A stretch of DNA of 26,552 nucleotides from JAEZHK01 sp964575255 (GTDB lineage: Bacteria > Bacillota > Clostridia > Christensenellales > Aristaeellaceae): NCBI GenBank assembly GCA_964575255.1, contig CAZNPZ010000037.1, positions 1 through 26,552 of the forward strand. Direction: 5' to 3'. A program made the translations under genes and the position numbers. Positions 14,903 to 22,789 of this stretch are shown here, piece after piece (positions within the stretch are counted from its first letter, which is position 1; every line of letters begins with the position of its first letter). Under the pieces are notes generated by a model. The model saw only the letters and a list, made by a program, of their open reading frames with translations. It ran no database searches and was not told the origin of the DNA.

Positions 14903-15471
14903 TACATCGTCCCCCCCATGTACACGCGCAGCAGGGCTGCGGCGGCAGGGTTGAGCGCGTCCAGCCCAGAGGCCGTACCGGCGGCTCCGCGCGGGCTCAT
15001 GTAGGTGATGGAGTAGTCGCCCAGGCGCTCGCTGGCGGCAGACATCCCGCCCTGCGCCGCTGCGGTTTTCAGTTGCATCGCAATCATCATCGCGGCCTGG
15101 GCCAGGGCGCTTGGGTAGGGAGGACCCAGCCCGCCGGTGTACGTCACTTCGTATCCCAGTGACTCCCTTGGCCAGCCTCCGTCCCGGTAGAGCAGCCCGG
15201 TTTCCGCGTCGAGCTGGTAGTCGGTGATCACGTCGTCCCCGGCCTTCACGCTGTCCACCTTCGACACCGGATATCCGCGCAGCCGCAGACACTCTCCGGA
15301 TTGGTAGATGGTTTCGGTGCGCTCCTTGCTCTCCAGGTGGCGGCGCAGATACAGCTCAATGACCTCTGACGCCGCGGCCGCCAGCCCGGCCAGGTAGGTG
15401 TCCTGGGTCGCGTCCCCCGCCGGGATGCCGAGCGCCGTTTTGAGCGCTGGCCATTCGATCAGGCTTGGCAT
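14902..15471 (-). CDS. head-tail connector protein (gp6-like)
   Basis: 189 aa, ATG at 15471. It is mostly helical with the HK97 gp6/YqbG-type pattern: LIEWPALKTALGIPAGDATQDTYLAGLAAAASEVIELYLRRHLE at the N-terminus, then a beta section (ETIYQSGECLRLRGYPVSKVDSVKAGDDVI, YEVTYTGGLG) and a helical PSALAQAAMMIAMQLKTA. The motif L-R-x-Y-P-V and Y-x-G-G-x-x-x-P are typical of the adaptor ring under the portal. The stop overlaps the next start (TAATG). Confidence 0.82.
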   Translation of the reverse strand: MPSLIEWPALKTALGIPAGDATQDTYLAGLAAAASEVIELYLRRHLESKERTETIYQSGECLRLRGYPVSKVDSVKAGDDVITDYQLDAETGLLYRDGGWPRESLGYEVTYTGGLGPPYPSALAQAAMMIAMQLKTAAAQGGMSAASERLGDYSITYMSPRGAAGTASGLDALNPAAAALLRVYMGGTM

Positions 15472-15492
15472 ACGTCAGACGTCCTTTCCTGG

Positions 15493-15693
15493 TTATTTCC
15501 TGGCGGACTTTGGTTTGACCGGCGCGGGCTTCTCGGCCGGTGCGGCTTTCGGCATTTCGGCAAACGGCTCCAGCGCGGTCGCGTACCCGCCGTCCACCAG
15601 CTGCCGCGCCTGCGCCTCCGTCACCTCGGCGATGGACCCGATCCCAAACACGCCGGCAGGGCCAGCCGCCCTGGTCTTGTACTGTATTTTCAT
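15493..15693 (-). CDS. small head-module protein, 66 aa
   Basis: ATG at 15693 with AAGGAGCAGC upstream. The first 45 residues (MKIQYKTRAAGPAGVFGIGSIAEVTEAQARQLVDGGYATAL) form a compact alpha/beta domain that recurs in small phage proteins beside connector genes: a beta strand, a G-x-x-G-x-x-A-E-V turn, then a helix EAQARQLVDGGYA. The rest is a Pro/Ala/Lys tail (PKAAPAEKPAPVKPKSARK), probably disordered. A structural or assembly role is inferred from position only. Confidence 0.6.
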   Translation of the reverse strand: MKIQYKTRAAGPAGVFGIGSIAEVTEAQARQLVDGGYATALEPFAEMPKAAPAEKPAPVKPKSARK

Positions 15694-15701
15694 GCTGCTC
15701 C

Positions 15702-16067
15702 TTACTTGATGTAGACGATGACCGTGCCGCCTTTTCCGCTTCCGGCCGCGCTGATCCCCAGCGTCAGCTTGTCGTTGGCCACGCAGCCCAGGCTGGACGC
15801 CAGCACCTGCTCGGTCACTGCCTGGTCCCTGTTCGCTCCGGCGCCCATCAGGATGTCGGTATCGTCCTCGTCGTTGATCGCCACGTCGTAGTTGTCAGTC
15901 GGCGCGGCCGCAGCGGCTGCGGGGATCGTGACCAGCCGCTCGACGATCCCGGAATACACGCCCGTGGTTGTGCCTTCCGCCGTCCCGTCCGCCGCCGAAA
16001 CCCATTCAAACTTGATTTTCTTGACGTGGGCCTGCTGTTCCTCTGTGATTACACAGGACATTGCCAA
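15702..16067 (-). CDS. putative head structural protein, 121 aa
   Basis: Start is TTG at 16067, which is spaced 7 nt from AAGGTG; an ATG two codons later (16061) is the alternative. The protein (MSCVITEEQQAHVKKIKFEWVSAADGTAEGTT...) has a beta-rich middle (TGVYSGIVERLVTIP, DNYDVAINDEDDTDIL) and ends KGGTVIVYIK. No catalytic motif, membrane segment or repeat is present. Position in the head module suggests a minor virion or decoration protein. Similar small proteins occur after capsid genes in gut phages, with unknown function. Confidence 0.6.
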   Translation of the reverse strand: MAMSCVITEEQQAHVKKIKFEWVSAADGTAEGTTTGVYSGIVERLVTIPAAAAAAPTDNYDVAINDEDDTDILMGAGANRDQAVTEQVLASSLGCVANDKLTLGISAAGSGKGGTVIVYIK

Positions 16068-16123
16068 TCTGCTTCACCTTCTTTCAAGGGGTGCCGGGGG
16101 ATTGCTCCCCCGGCCGTCAGTCG

Positions 16124-16369
16124 TTATGAGGTTTTCAGGATGCCGGCGCCTTCCAGCGCGGCGAGGATGGCGTTGACCGCCGTGGCGATCGCGGTGCCGT
16201 TGGCGTCGTCGGCTATATTGGCGATGTGGCTGGCCTGCGTGCCGTTGGCCTTGATGATGCCGCCGGTCTTGACGTCCAGGATGCCGCCGGACTGGATCTC
16301 CAGCGAGCCGCCGGACGCGACGACGATGTTGTCGCCGTCGTTGTTGTAGGTTTTCGAGGTGTTCGCCAT
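16124..16369 (-). CDS. small head-fibre-like virion protein, 81 aa
   Basis: ATG at 16369 with TAAGGAGGAAAC directly upstream. Two halves: residues 10-40 are a Gly-rich short beta repeat (VASGGSLEIQSGGILDVKTGGIIKANG), and residues 47-81 form a helix (ANIADDANGTAIATAVNAILAALEGAGILKTS). The C-terminal pattern A-A-V-N-A-I-x-A-A-L-E-x-A-G-I resembles the trimerising end of small head-fibre/capsid-decoration proteins of Firmicute phages. Its place between capsid and connector genes agrees. Family assigned by pattern only. Confidence 0.6.
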   Translation of the reverse strand: MANTSKTYNNDGDNIVVASGGSLEIQSGGILDVKTGGIIKANGTQASHIANIADDANGTAIATAVNAILAALEGAGILKTS

Positions 16370-16378
16370 GTTTCCTCC

Positions 16379-16956
16379 TTACACCGTGATGGACTGCCAC
16401 ACATCACTGTGCTGCGTGACGGGGATTTTGCCGCTGCCGTACAACGCCACCTGCAGCGCGTCAATCTCGACGTTCGCTACGCTCCGCTGGTACTGGTAGC
16501 GCAGGTAGCCCTGGTTGACCGGCACGTCAATCAGGATGGTGTCGTCGCTCTTCCCGGTCGCCGTGGTTGCGGCAAAGCCGGCGCCTGCGATGTCGGTAAA
16601 GGTCAGGCCGTCCGCACTCTCCTGGATATTGAACGCGATCTTGCCGGTGGCGGTCACGGCGCCCAGCTCCAGGATGAACAGCGCGCGGTCAAAGCCCCTG
16701 GCGTCAATCGCGTCGCCGTCCACCTCGCTGCCGTCCACGCCGGCGGCGGTATTGCCCAGGATCTTGTCCCAGTACAGGGAGTTGATGATATTCCCGATCA
16801 NNNNNNNNNNNNNNNNNNNNNNNNNNNNNNNNNNNNNNNNNNNNNNNNNNNNNNNNNNNNNNNNNNNNNNNNNNNNNNNNNNNNNNNNNNNNNNNNNNNN
16901 GCGGTATTGCCCAGGATCTTGTCCCAGTACAGGGAGTTGATGATATTCCCGATCAT
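16379..16956 (-). CDS. virion-associated protein after capsid gene (split by artefactual gap)
   Basis: ATG at 16956 has a strong GAGGAGGATAAC leader. The gene is interrupted by 100 N plus a duplicated 55-bp flank; removing these 155 bp restores one frame of 140 aa beginning MIGNIINSLYWDKILG and running into TAAGVDGSEVDGDAIDARGFDRALFILELG. The middle (GKIAFNIQESADGLTFTDIAG...ILIDVPVNQGYLRYQYQ) has alternating beta strands, like small head decoration or structural proteins encoded after HK97 capsid genes. I do not recognise a named family. A gene call that starts at 16738 is an artefact of the gap. Confidence 0.7.
16746..16955. other. assembly gap with 55-bp duplicated flanks
   Basis: 100 N at 16801-16900. 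The 55 bp before the gap (16746-16800) are repeated exactly after it (16901-16955). Deleting one copy and the Ns joins the two halves of the gene in frame, so the gap holds no missing sequence: two contigs that overlap by 55 bp were scaffolded without being merged. Confidence 0.92.
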
Positions 16957-16966
16957 GTTATCCTCC

Positions 16967-18151
16967 TCAGGTCAGCTTGACGCGGGCAAACGCTTCCGGC
17001 AGCACCGGGGCGCCGTCGCCGAAGTAGTCCACGATGTAGCCGATTTGGTTGGTCGGGGCGTACAGTTCGCGCAGCACCTGCACGTTCACGCCGTCCGCGT
17101 CACAAATCCAGTATCCGTTCTTGAAGTCGCCGATGACGGCGGCATACAGGCCGGTGGTGTAGGTGTTGGGCGCGAACTCGCTCATGTACACAGGGTGCCC
17201 CAGCAGGCGGTCCGGCTGCCCGGCGACCATGCTGCCCTGCCAGGCGTACTGGCCCTCGCCGTCCTTGATCTTGGCGATCATCTTGCACAGGTCGCGGTGC
17301 ATGACCCATGAAGCGTTCCGCTGGTACTGCTGCTTCAGCGCGTATTTGGCCTCCTGCAGCCCGTCGAAGGTCACCGTGGTGTCGGTGTTCCCGGTGCTCA
17401 CGTCGCGGTCGGTGTTGATGCCGTTCGCGTTGGCCACGAAGATTCCGAGGGGCTGCGCGGTGCCGTTGCCGTTGAGGTAGGCATTCTCGGCGCCGTTGGC
17501 GATACGCATCCGCATCTCCTCCAGGACGACGCCCTCCGCCATCGGGGCGTGCTGAATCAGCGTGCGGCTCATCTTAATGAGTTTCGCCATCTTGTTCGGC
17601 TTGAACTCGCGGCGGCCGTACTGCACGCTGGCTTCTTCCGGCACCGTGGTGATTTCAGATACCCAGGTCGCGTCGGCGGCGCCGGTGGTGCGCACAGGGA
17701 AACCCAGGGACTGCGCGGCGCCGATGGGTCCGACCACCTTGGAAATCTGGCGCATGAACAGGAAGTCATCCAGCCCCTTGATCAGGTCCTGCACAAACTC
17801 AACGGGCGCGGTCAGATAGCCGGCCGCGGCGTCGGTGGTGAGCTTCAGCTCATTCTTGTACGCGGTCATGTGCTGCGGGTCGCCGGACAGCGCCTTGGCA
17901 AACATCTCGCGTGCGGCGGATTTGCGCGCGGCGGGAGCCTTCTCGGCCGCTTCGCCCATCAGGCGCTCGCGGTCCAGCTGCTTCTGCTCGGCCATGATCT
18001 TCTCGTTCAGGCCGTCAAATTCGGCTTCCATGCGGCCCAGTTGTTCCTTGTCCTCGCCGGTCATTTCGGCGCCGTCGTACTTGTTCATCAGGGCGCGGAT
18101 CGCCTCGGTCGCGCTGGCACGCATCTGCTGCAGTTCGTAAAGTTTAGCCAT
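16967..18151 (-). CDS. major capsid protein (HK97 fold)
   Basis: About 394 aa. ATG at 18151 is preferred because GGAGG lies 10 nt upstream; an ATG at 18160 overlaps the protease stop but is only 1 nt from the GGAGG. Residues 1 to about 90 form a charged helical delta/scaffold domain (TGEDKEQLGRMEAEFDGLNEKIMAEQKQLDRERLM) that the ClpP-like protease should remove. The HK97 fold follows: GYLTAPVEFVQDLIKGL, FPVRTTGAADATWVSE, the E-loop/spine SRTLIQHAPMAEGVVLEEMRMRIANGAENAYLNGNG and the A-domain ending GLYAAVIGDFKNGYWI. It builds the icosahedral shell. Confidence 0.95.
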   Translation of the reverse strand: MAKLYELQQMRASATEAIRALMNKYDGAEMTGEDKEQLGRMEAEFDGLNEKIMAEQKQLDRERLMGEAAEKAPAARKSAAREMFAKALSGDPQHMTAYKNELKLTTDAAAGYLTAPVEFVQDLIKGLDDFLFMRQISKVVGPIGAAQSLGFPVRTTGAADATWVSEITTVPEEASVQYGRREFKPNKMAKLIKMSRTLIQHAPMAEGVVLEEMRMRIANGAENAYLNGNGTAQPLGIFVANANGINTDRDVSTGNTDTTVTFDGLQEAKYALKQQYQRNASWVMHRDLCKMIAKIKDGEGQYAWQGSMVAGQPDRLLGHPVYMSEFAPNTYTTGLYAAVIGDFKNGYWICDADGVNVQVLRELYAPTNQIGYIVDYFGDGAPVLPEAFARVKLT

Positions 18152-18156
18152 TTGGG

Positions 18157-18903
18157 TCATACCTCCACTAATTTTTTTCTGATGTCGAAAAACCGCTTCC
18201 GCTGGTCCTTCAGGGTGTCCCCGGCCTCTCCGGGTTCTGGGTTAGGATCCTGTTTGATATCTGAAACGGGCTGAGGGGTTTCCTCCCCGTCTTCAGCGAT
18301 TGGGGGCGCGTTCTTGTAATGCCGGAAGTATTTGTCCGCGTCGGCACAGGCGGCGATCTGTTTATTCTGCTCGATCTCATCGCAGAAGCCGTCAGCCAGC
18401 GCTTCCTCGCCTGACATCCAGCGCTCGGCGTCCATCCATCCGGCGATGATTCCGGCGTCCTTGCCGGTGCGCTCCGCGTAAATCTCCGCCAGCTGCCCGT
18501 CGACGCGCTCCAGTTCGTCCGCGATCGCGCGTATCCGGGCCTTGTTCCCGGCGGCCAGCGCCATGGCGTTGTGGATCATCATGGTTGCCGCTTTTGGCAT
18601 GACCACGCGGTCGCCCGCCATCGCCACAATGCTGGCGGAAGAAGCCGCAAGGCCGTCCACGTGGACTGTCTTGGCCGCCTTGTGCCGCTTCAGCATGTTG
18701 TAGATGGTGATTCCGGCAAAAACGTCACCCCCGGGGCTGTTGATGAAAATATCCAAATTGTCAATGTCGCCCAGCGCGGCCAAATCCTTCTGGAACTGCG
18801 CCGGGGTGACCTCGTCGCCAAACCAGGAGGCGTCGCTGATCTCGCCGTACAGGTACAGCTCGCCCTTCTTCCCGGCGGCCTTGAAATCCCAAAACTTGCT
18901 CAT
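18157..18903 (-). CDS. ClpP-like prohead maturation protease
   Basis: 248 aa from ATG at 18903 (AAAGGAACG upstream). It has a ClpP/S14 fold: INSPGGDVFAGITIYNML (54-71), catalytic serine in GLAASSAS (S88), histidine in MMIHNAM (H111) and a probable third residue at D158 in MDAERWMSGEEALADGFCD. Residues after about 200 form a Pro/Glu/Asp-rich linker and a basic tail (LKDQRKRFFDIRKKLVEV), perhaps a scaffold or capsid-binding segment. It cleaves the N-terminal delta domain of the capsid protein during head maturation. It lies between portal and capsid genes, the standard position. Confidence 0.93.
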   Translation of the reverse strand: MSKFWDFKAAGKKGELYLYGEISDASWFGDEVTPAQFQKDLAALGDIDNLDIFINSPGGDVFAGITIYNMLKRHKAAKTVHVDGLAASSASIVAMAGDRVVMPKAATMMIHNAMALAAGNKARIRAIADELERVDGQLAEIYAERTGKDAGIIAGWMDAERWMSGEEALADGFCDEIEQNKQIAACADADKYFRHYKNAPPIAEDGEETPQPVSDIKQDPNPEPGEAGDTLKDQRKRFFDIRKKLVEV

Positions 18904-20168
18904 GCTATCGTTCCTTTCGCGACCAGCTGCGCGCCCTTGGGGATGTTCTGCCGCGCGTTGGCCAGCGTGATCATGTTTCCGTTCACATGCAGGTCGTTCC
19001 CGCCCGCCTCGTCCGGCAGCTCGTCCATGTCCTCCAGCCTGCGCACATCGTTGGCGCTCATCACGCCGGTCTGGCGCATGGTGTTGTAGAAGGACGCGCG
19101 GGTCGCCGTGTCTCCCCGCAGCAGCGCGTTGGTGTTGAATTTGAAGAAAAAGGAGGCGCGCTCCCCTTCCGTCAGCAGGTCGCGGTACATCGCCTGCTCC
19201 AGGCGCACGCTCATCGGGTTGATGCAGTCCCTCACGTACTCCAGGCTCTGCTGCTCGATGTTGCTGAAGGTCGCGTGTTCCATGTCCATGCACAGGTGGG
19301 CCGGCACGCCGAAAATCCGGCAGATCTCCGTCACCAGCCACTTGCGGGTCTCGAGCACCTGCATCTTTTCCATGTCGCGCTCGAACATCGCGGCCTTGCC
19401 GCCCTCTTCCAGGAAGAGGAACCGTCCCGCGTTCTGCGCGCCCCGGTAGTTGGCCTCGAAGTCCGCCTTAAACCGCGCGTAGGCCTTGTCGCTCATCCCG
19501 CCGGGAACCTCGATGAACCCGCCGGGGTTCACGTTATTGACAGCCTGCTGCGCATAATTGGCAATCGTCCCGGTCAGCCCCAGCACCTCCGACGCAATCC
19601 GGATGGGGTCGTTCGCGTTGTGCCGGTCGCCGAATAAAAACCCGCCAGCATACAGGAACTCGCCCTCGCGCAGTCGCTCTGACACTCCGCCGCCGACGTC
19701 CACGTCGATGTAGCGCTCGCCGCTGACCGAGTTCACCTTCACGTCGCTGACCTTGCTCGTCGGGATGTTCCACAGCGCCACGATCCGGCCGGAAGGCTCC
19801 CGCTCGATCTTGGCGTAGGCGCCGCGGGTCAGCAGCAGGTTCGCCACGAACATCTGCCAAAACTCATAGGCCGTCGTCTGCGGATTTGGCAGCGCGTACA
19901 CCAGGCGGTACAGGCGGTGCCGGCTCGCCTTCTCCTTGCCGCGTTCCGTGTTCTTGAACAGGTGCAGCGGCAGGGTCGCGATGGTCTTGCTGATGATGTC
20001 CACACAGCGGAACACCGCGCTGATCTGCAGCGCGTTATCCGCGCTCACCGAGTAGCCCCGCCCCGCCAAATAACTGGCCCAGCCGTCGTCGCTCCCCAGG
20101 CCGGGCAGGGAGGTGAGCGCCTTTATCTCCAGCACTCGCCCGAATAGCTTAAATCTCAATCCGCTCAC
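18900..20168 (-). CDS. portal protein (HK97 family)
   Basis: 422 aa. Typical HK97-portal signatures are present: SADNALQISAVFRCVDIISKTIATLPLHLF near the N-terminus, YRLVYALPNPQTTAYEFWQMFVANLLLTRGAYAKIER, the wing segment, and ICRIFGVPAHLCMDMEHATFSNIEQQSLEYVRDCINPMSVRLEQAM with the conserved F-GVP...NIEQQ pattern. It forms the dodecameric ring at the capsid vertex. GTG at 20168 overlaps its AGAGGTG site, so TTG at 20159, correctly spaced, may be the real start. The stop overlaps the protease start (ATGA). Confidence 0.95.
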   Translation of the reverse strand: MSGLRFKLFGRVLEIKALTSLPGLGSDDGWASYLAGRGYSVSADNALQISAVFRCVDIISKTIATLPLHLFKNTERGKEKASRHRLYRLVYALPNPQTTAYEFWQMFVANLLLTRGAYAKIEREPSGRIVALWNIPTSKVSDVKVNSVSGERYIDVDVGGGVSERLREGEFLYAGGFLFGDRHNANDPIRIASEVLGLTGTIANYAQQAVNNVNPGGFIEVPGGMSDKAYARFKADFEANYRGAQNAGRFLFLEEGGKAAMFERDMEKMQVLETRKWLVTEICRIFGVPAHLCMDMEHATFSNIEQQSLEYVRDCINPMSVRLEQAMYRDLLTEGERASFFFKFNTNALLRGDTATRASFYNTMRQTGVMSANDVRRLEDMDELPDEAGGNDLHVNGNMITLANARQNIPKGAQLVAKGTIA

Positions 20169-20178
20169 CTCTTTGTTA

Positions 20179-21741
20179 TTAGATGACGCGCATCCCGCGC
20201 TGCTCGTATACCGAACGCTTCGGCTCCATGCGGATGGCGCCCGCCATCGCGTTGATCAGGGCGACCGTCGGGTCGATGCGCTCGATGGACTTGTTCTTCA
20301 GCGGCTTGACGTTGCCGTTTCCGTCCGTGGCCACGCGCACATTCCCGAACGACCACCGCGCCACCGGGTCCCCGTTGTGCGTCAGTTCCCCGGTTCGCAT
20401 CATCCGCTCGATTTCGCCCATTCCGCACGACATTCCGGCCATTGTCTGCGGAATTTCGACGAATTTGGCCTGAATATCGGCCGGAAGCAGCTGCTTGAGG
20501 TACTCCAGACGCCACGGATCGCAGAAGAAATGCACCACGTCGTACCGCTGGCACAGCGCCGCCAGCTCGTCCGCCACCAGTCCGTAGTCCACCACATCGC
20601 CGGGAGTCGCCCGCAGATGTCCGTCCTTCACCCACTGCGCATAGGGCACATGATCGCGCACCTCCCGCTCCCTGATATTGGCCTCCGGAATCCACTGAAT
20701 GGGCAGTTGCCGCCAGTCGTCGTGCGCGTCGGATGGTGGGAACAGGCAACTGGCCGCGGTGATGTCCGTGGTGCTGGACAGGTCCAGCCCGATGTAGCAG
20801 CGTTCGCCGTCCAGTTCGCTCGCGTTCCAGCCCCGCTGCGCCGAATCCCACAGCGACAACGGCAGCCAGCCGATGCGTTTGAGCGCGATCCACTGGTTGA
20901 GCCGCAGCCAGCGGAACAGGCGCTCCGCAGACTCGCTGTTGCGCGCCGCCATCGCCTCGCTGCGCACGGTCTCTACCTGAATCGTCACGCCCAGGGACGG
21001 GTTGCACGCCTGCCAGACGGCCTCGTCATAGATGTCGGCGTCCTCCGGCGCTCCATACACCCGCGCGTATAGCGTCGGGTCCAGTTCCGGGCTCTCGATG
21101 ACCTTCAGCGCCAGCTCGTGCCGCTCCCAGCCGATGGACTTGCGGTCCGGATCGTCCCCGGCCGTGGTGATAACCCACAATAACGGCTGCCTGCGCGTAG
21201 ATGTTGAGCCGAAACTCATCACGTCCCACAGGTCGCGGTTGGGCTGCGCGTGCAGCTCGTCGAAGATCACGATGCTGGGGTTCAGCCCATGCTTGGAGTA
21301 GGCCTCGGCAGACAGCACCTTCAGGAAGGAGCCGGTCGTCCGGTTGTGGATCTCCTTCTTGCTGTCCACGACCTTGAGCATCTCCTCCAGCCCGGGGTCC
21401 TGCTCGATCATCGCCTTGGCCGCCCGGTAGGAGATGGCCGCCTGTTCCTTTTCAGCCGCACAGCAGTAAATCTGGCCGCCCGGAGGGTCACAGATGAGGT
21501 GGTACAGCCCCAGCGCCGCGATCAGGGTGGTCTTCCCATTTTTCTTCGGGATCTCAAGGTAGGCGCTCTTGTACTGCCGCGACCCCTGCGCGTCGAGGGT
21601 GCCGTATACCGCCTGGATGACCTCCTTCTGCCAGGGCCGCAGAATGAACGGCTGCCCATAGAAATCATCCGTCAGGTGCATCAGTTCGATGAACTCGATG
21701 ACCTCCTGCGCCTTGTTCTGGCTATGCGGCACGCATCTCAC
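20179..21741 (-). CDS. terL: terminase large subunit
   Basis: 520 aa, the usual HK97/P27-associated size. The ATPase has a Walker A PKKNGKT (65-71), Walker B SIVIFDE (156-162) with catalytic E, and a coupling motif VITTAG (190-195). The RNase-H-fold nuclease begins at YIGLDLSSTTD (D320) and further acidic residues are at FFCDPW and ERIDPTVAL. It packages DNA into the prohead through the portal and cuts concatemers. The first possible start is GTG at 21741 (GTGA overlap), but a second GTG at 21732 is better spaced from GGAGGG, so the true N-terminus may be three residues shorter. Confidence 0.95.
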   Translation of the reverse strand: MRCVPHSQNKAQEVIEFIELMHLTDDFYGQPFILRPWQKEVIQAVYGTLDAQGSRQYKSAYLEIPKKNGKTTLIAALGLYHLICDPPGGQIYCCAAEKEQAAISYRAAKAMIEQDPGLEEMLKVVDSKKEIHNRTTGSFLKVLSAEAYSKHGLNPSIVIFDELHAQPNRDLWDVMSFGSTSTRRQPLLWVITTAGDDPDRKSIGWERHELALKVIESPELDPTLYARVYGAPEDADIYDEAVWQACNPSLGVTIQVETVRSEAMAARNSESAERLFRWLRLNQWIALKRIGWLPLSLWDSAQRGWNASELDGERCYIGLDLSSTTDITAASCLFPPSDAHDDWRQLPIQWIPEANIREREVRDHVPYAQWVKDGHLRATPGDVVDYGLVADELAALCQRYDVVHFFCDPWRLEYLKQLLPADIQAKFVEIPQTMAGMSCGMGEIERMMRTGELTHNGDPVARWSFGNVRVATDGNGNVKPLKNKSIERIDPTVALINAMAGAIRMEPKRSVYEQRGMRVI

Positions 21742-22256
21742 CCCTCCGCCCGCTTGGCCATGAACGCCGCGATGCCGGCGGGCTTCTCCTCCTTAGGCGG
21801 CGTCTTTGGCACCGCCCTGATCCGTGCCGCCGGGTTCAGGAACAGCCGGTCCTCGTACTTCAGCAGCAGTTCCACGCCCTTGTGAATCGCAGAGCTTGTG
21901 CGGTTCATCTGGCCGTAGAGCCGCTCGCGTTCCTCCGCATTGTCAGCGGCGGCCAGGTCCATGCTCATCCGGCTCAGCGCGTCCTGCAGCCGCGCGACAT
22001 TGGACAGCTCCAGGCAGTATCGGTTGATTGCCTGCTGGTCCAGCGCGCTCACAATCTCGATGGTCGCGTACAATCGCTTCAGCCGCAGGAACTCCGCATG
22101 CGCAACCTTGTCCGCCTTGACCTGCGCGGACTCCTGCAGTTCCTTCTCCACCTGCAGCGCCCGCTCGCCCTGCTCCCGGTACTCCAGCTCTGCTTTCGTG
22201 CGATGCCCCTTGCCCTCCAGGCGGAGCAGGGCCGTTGGTTTCGCCGCTCCCGGCAT
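21738..22256 (-). CDS. terminase small subunit (P27-like)
   Basis: 172 aa. ATG at 22256 is chosen because GGAGGAGC precedes it (AAAGGAGGAGCAC-ATG); the longer frame overlaps the HNH gene. The N-terminus PGAAKPTALLRLEGKGHRTKAELEYRE resembles the P27-family start (PTALxxLEGNxGKR), followed by a long helical middle (VEKELQESAQVKADKVAHAEFLRLKRLY) and a C-terminal helical/oligomerisation part (LLLKYEDRLFLNPAARIR). The subunit recognises phage DNA and recruits the large subunit. Assignment also rests on its position directly before, and GTGA-coupled to, the large terminase. Confidence 0.82.
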   Translation of the reverse strand: MPGAAKPTALLRLEGKGHRTKAELEYREQGERALQVEKELQESAQVKADKVAHAEFLRLKRLYATIEIVSALDQQAINRYCLELSNVARLQDALSRMSMDLAAADNAEERERLYGQMNRTSSAIHKGVELLLKYEDRLFLNPAARIRAVPKTPPKEEKPAGIAAFMAKRAEG

Positions 22257-22272
22257 GTGCTCCTCCTTTCGG

Positions 22273-22488
22273 TCATATCGCCAGGGCCAGTTGGCCGTTA
22301 GCGCGTTCGTAGGTGACCGCGTCACTCTTAATCCAGTTGCACTTGTGATGCGCGAGCTTGACGTTGTCCCAGGTGTGCGTACCGCCCTTGGCCAGTGGCA
22401 TGACATGGTCAATACTCGGATGATTGCCGCCCACAATGAAGTTGCCCGCCGCGTCTGCCCGGAAGTCGCGCGCGTCGCACTTGCGCCC
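22273..22488 (-). CDS. second HNH endonuclease (5' end lost in gap)
   Basis: The readable 71 C-terminal residues run from GRKCDARDFRADAAGNF to the stop. They include the HNH core SIDHVMPLAKGGTHTWDNVKLAHHKCNWIKSD: D-H, the GG-T-x-x-N turn and H-x-x-C-N-x-x-K, typical of HNH/McrA-type nucleases. Only one cysteine of the usual CxxC pair (GRKC) is left on this side; the partner should lie in the N run. The frame continues across the Ns into sequence containing the terminator hairpin, which I consider non-coding. It precedes the small terminase by 16 nt, so the packaging operon may begin here. Confidence 0.75.
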   Translation of the reverse strand, partial: GRKCDARDFRADAAGNFIVGGNHPSIDHVMPLAKGGTHTWDNVKLAHHKCNWIKSDAVTYERANGQLALAI

Positions 22489-22588
22489 NNNNNNNNNNNN
22501 NNNNNNNNNNNNNNNNNNNNNNNNNNNNNNNNNNNNNNNNNNNNNNNNNNNNNNNNNNNNNNNNNNNNNNNNNNNNNNNNNNNNNNNN
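22489..22588. other. assembly gap (100 N) inside second HNH gene
   Basis: Exactly 100 N. Unlike the other two gaps, the flanks share only about 7 bp (TGCGCCC), not a 55-bp duplication, so sequence of unknown length is probably missing, including the start of the HNH gene. GGAGGGCGCA lies just before the gap on the minus strand and would suit as its ribosome binding site. Confidence 0.9.
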
Positions 22589-22616
22589 TGCGCCCTCCAG
22601 CGCTTCTCCAAAGCCG

Positions 22617-22645
22617 TGAGAAAAGACCGGTGGAGAGCCGGTCTT
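22617..22645 (-). terminator. rho-independent terminator between HNH genes
   Basis: On the minus strand AAGACCGG (22645-22638), loop CTCTCCA, and CCGGTCTT (22630-22623) form a perfect 8-bp stem followed by a T-rich tail (TTCTC). It closes the methyltransferase-phosphoesterase-HNH unit. It also argues that the next HNH gene starts downstream of it, inside or at the edge of the sequence gap. Confidence 0.6.
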
Positions 22646-22789
22646 GTCGCGTTGCAATCGCTATTTCTCACGTATGTTAACTTTTCGTTAACACCGCATT
22701 TACTTTCCCGTCGGGAAGAAATGACCTAAAGAGGGCCCAGCGCGGTCAGGCGGGCGATCCGGGTAGACTCTGAACCGGGCCCTGCCCCC
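22646..22789. other. non-coding region between two HNH genes; candidate cos/regulatory site
   Basis: No supported gene. It contains two perfect inverted repeats: TGTTAAC-ttttc-GTTAACA (22675-22693) and TTCCCG-t-CGGGAA (22705-22717). GGGCCC palindromes lie at each end of a GC-rich block (about 22733-22788). In phages with an HNH gene beside terminase, cos often lies in this interval, and an operator is the other simple explanation. No convincing -10/-35 pair was found. Confidence 0.4.

Noticed and set aside
22273..22671. Full-length 132-aa HNH frame starting at 22671
   Set aside because: Its first part crosses a terminator hairpin and 100 N of unknown length, so continuity of the frame is meaningless. 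The real start is likely within the gap.
22646..22789. tRNA gene suspected from GGTTCAGAGTC-like sequence
   Set aside because: No cloverleaf, acceptor stem or anticodon arm can be built around it.
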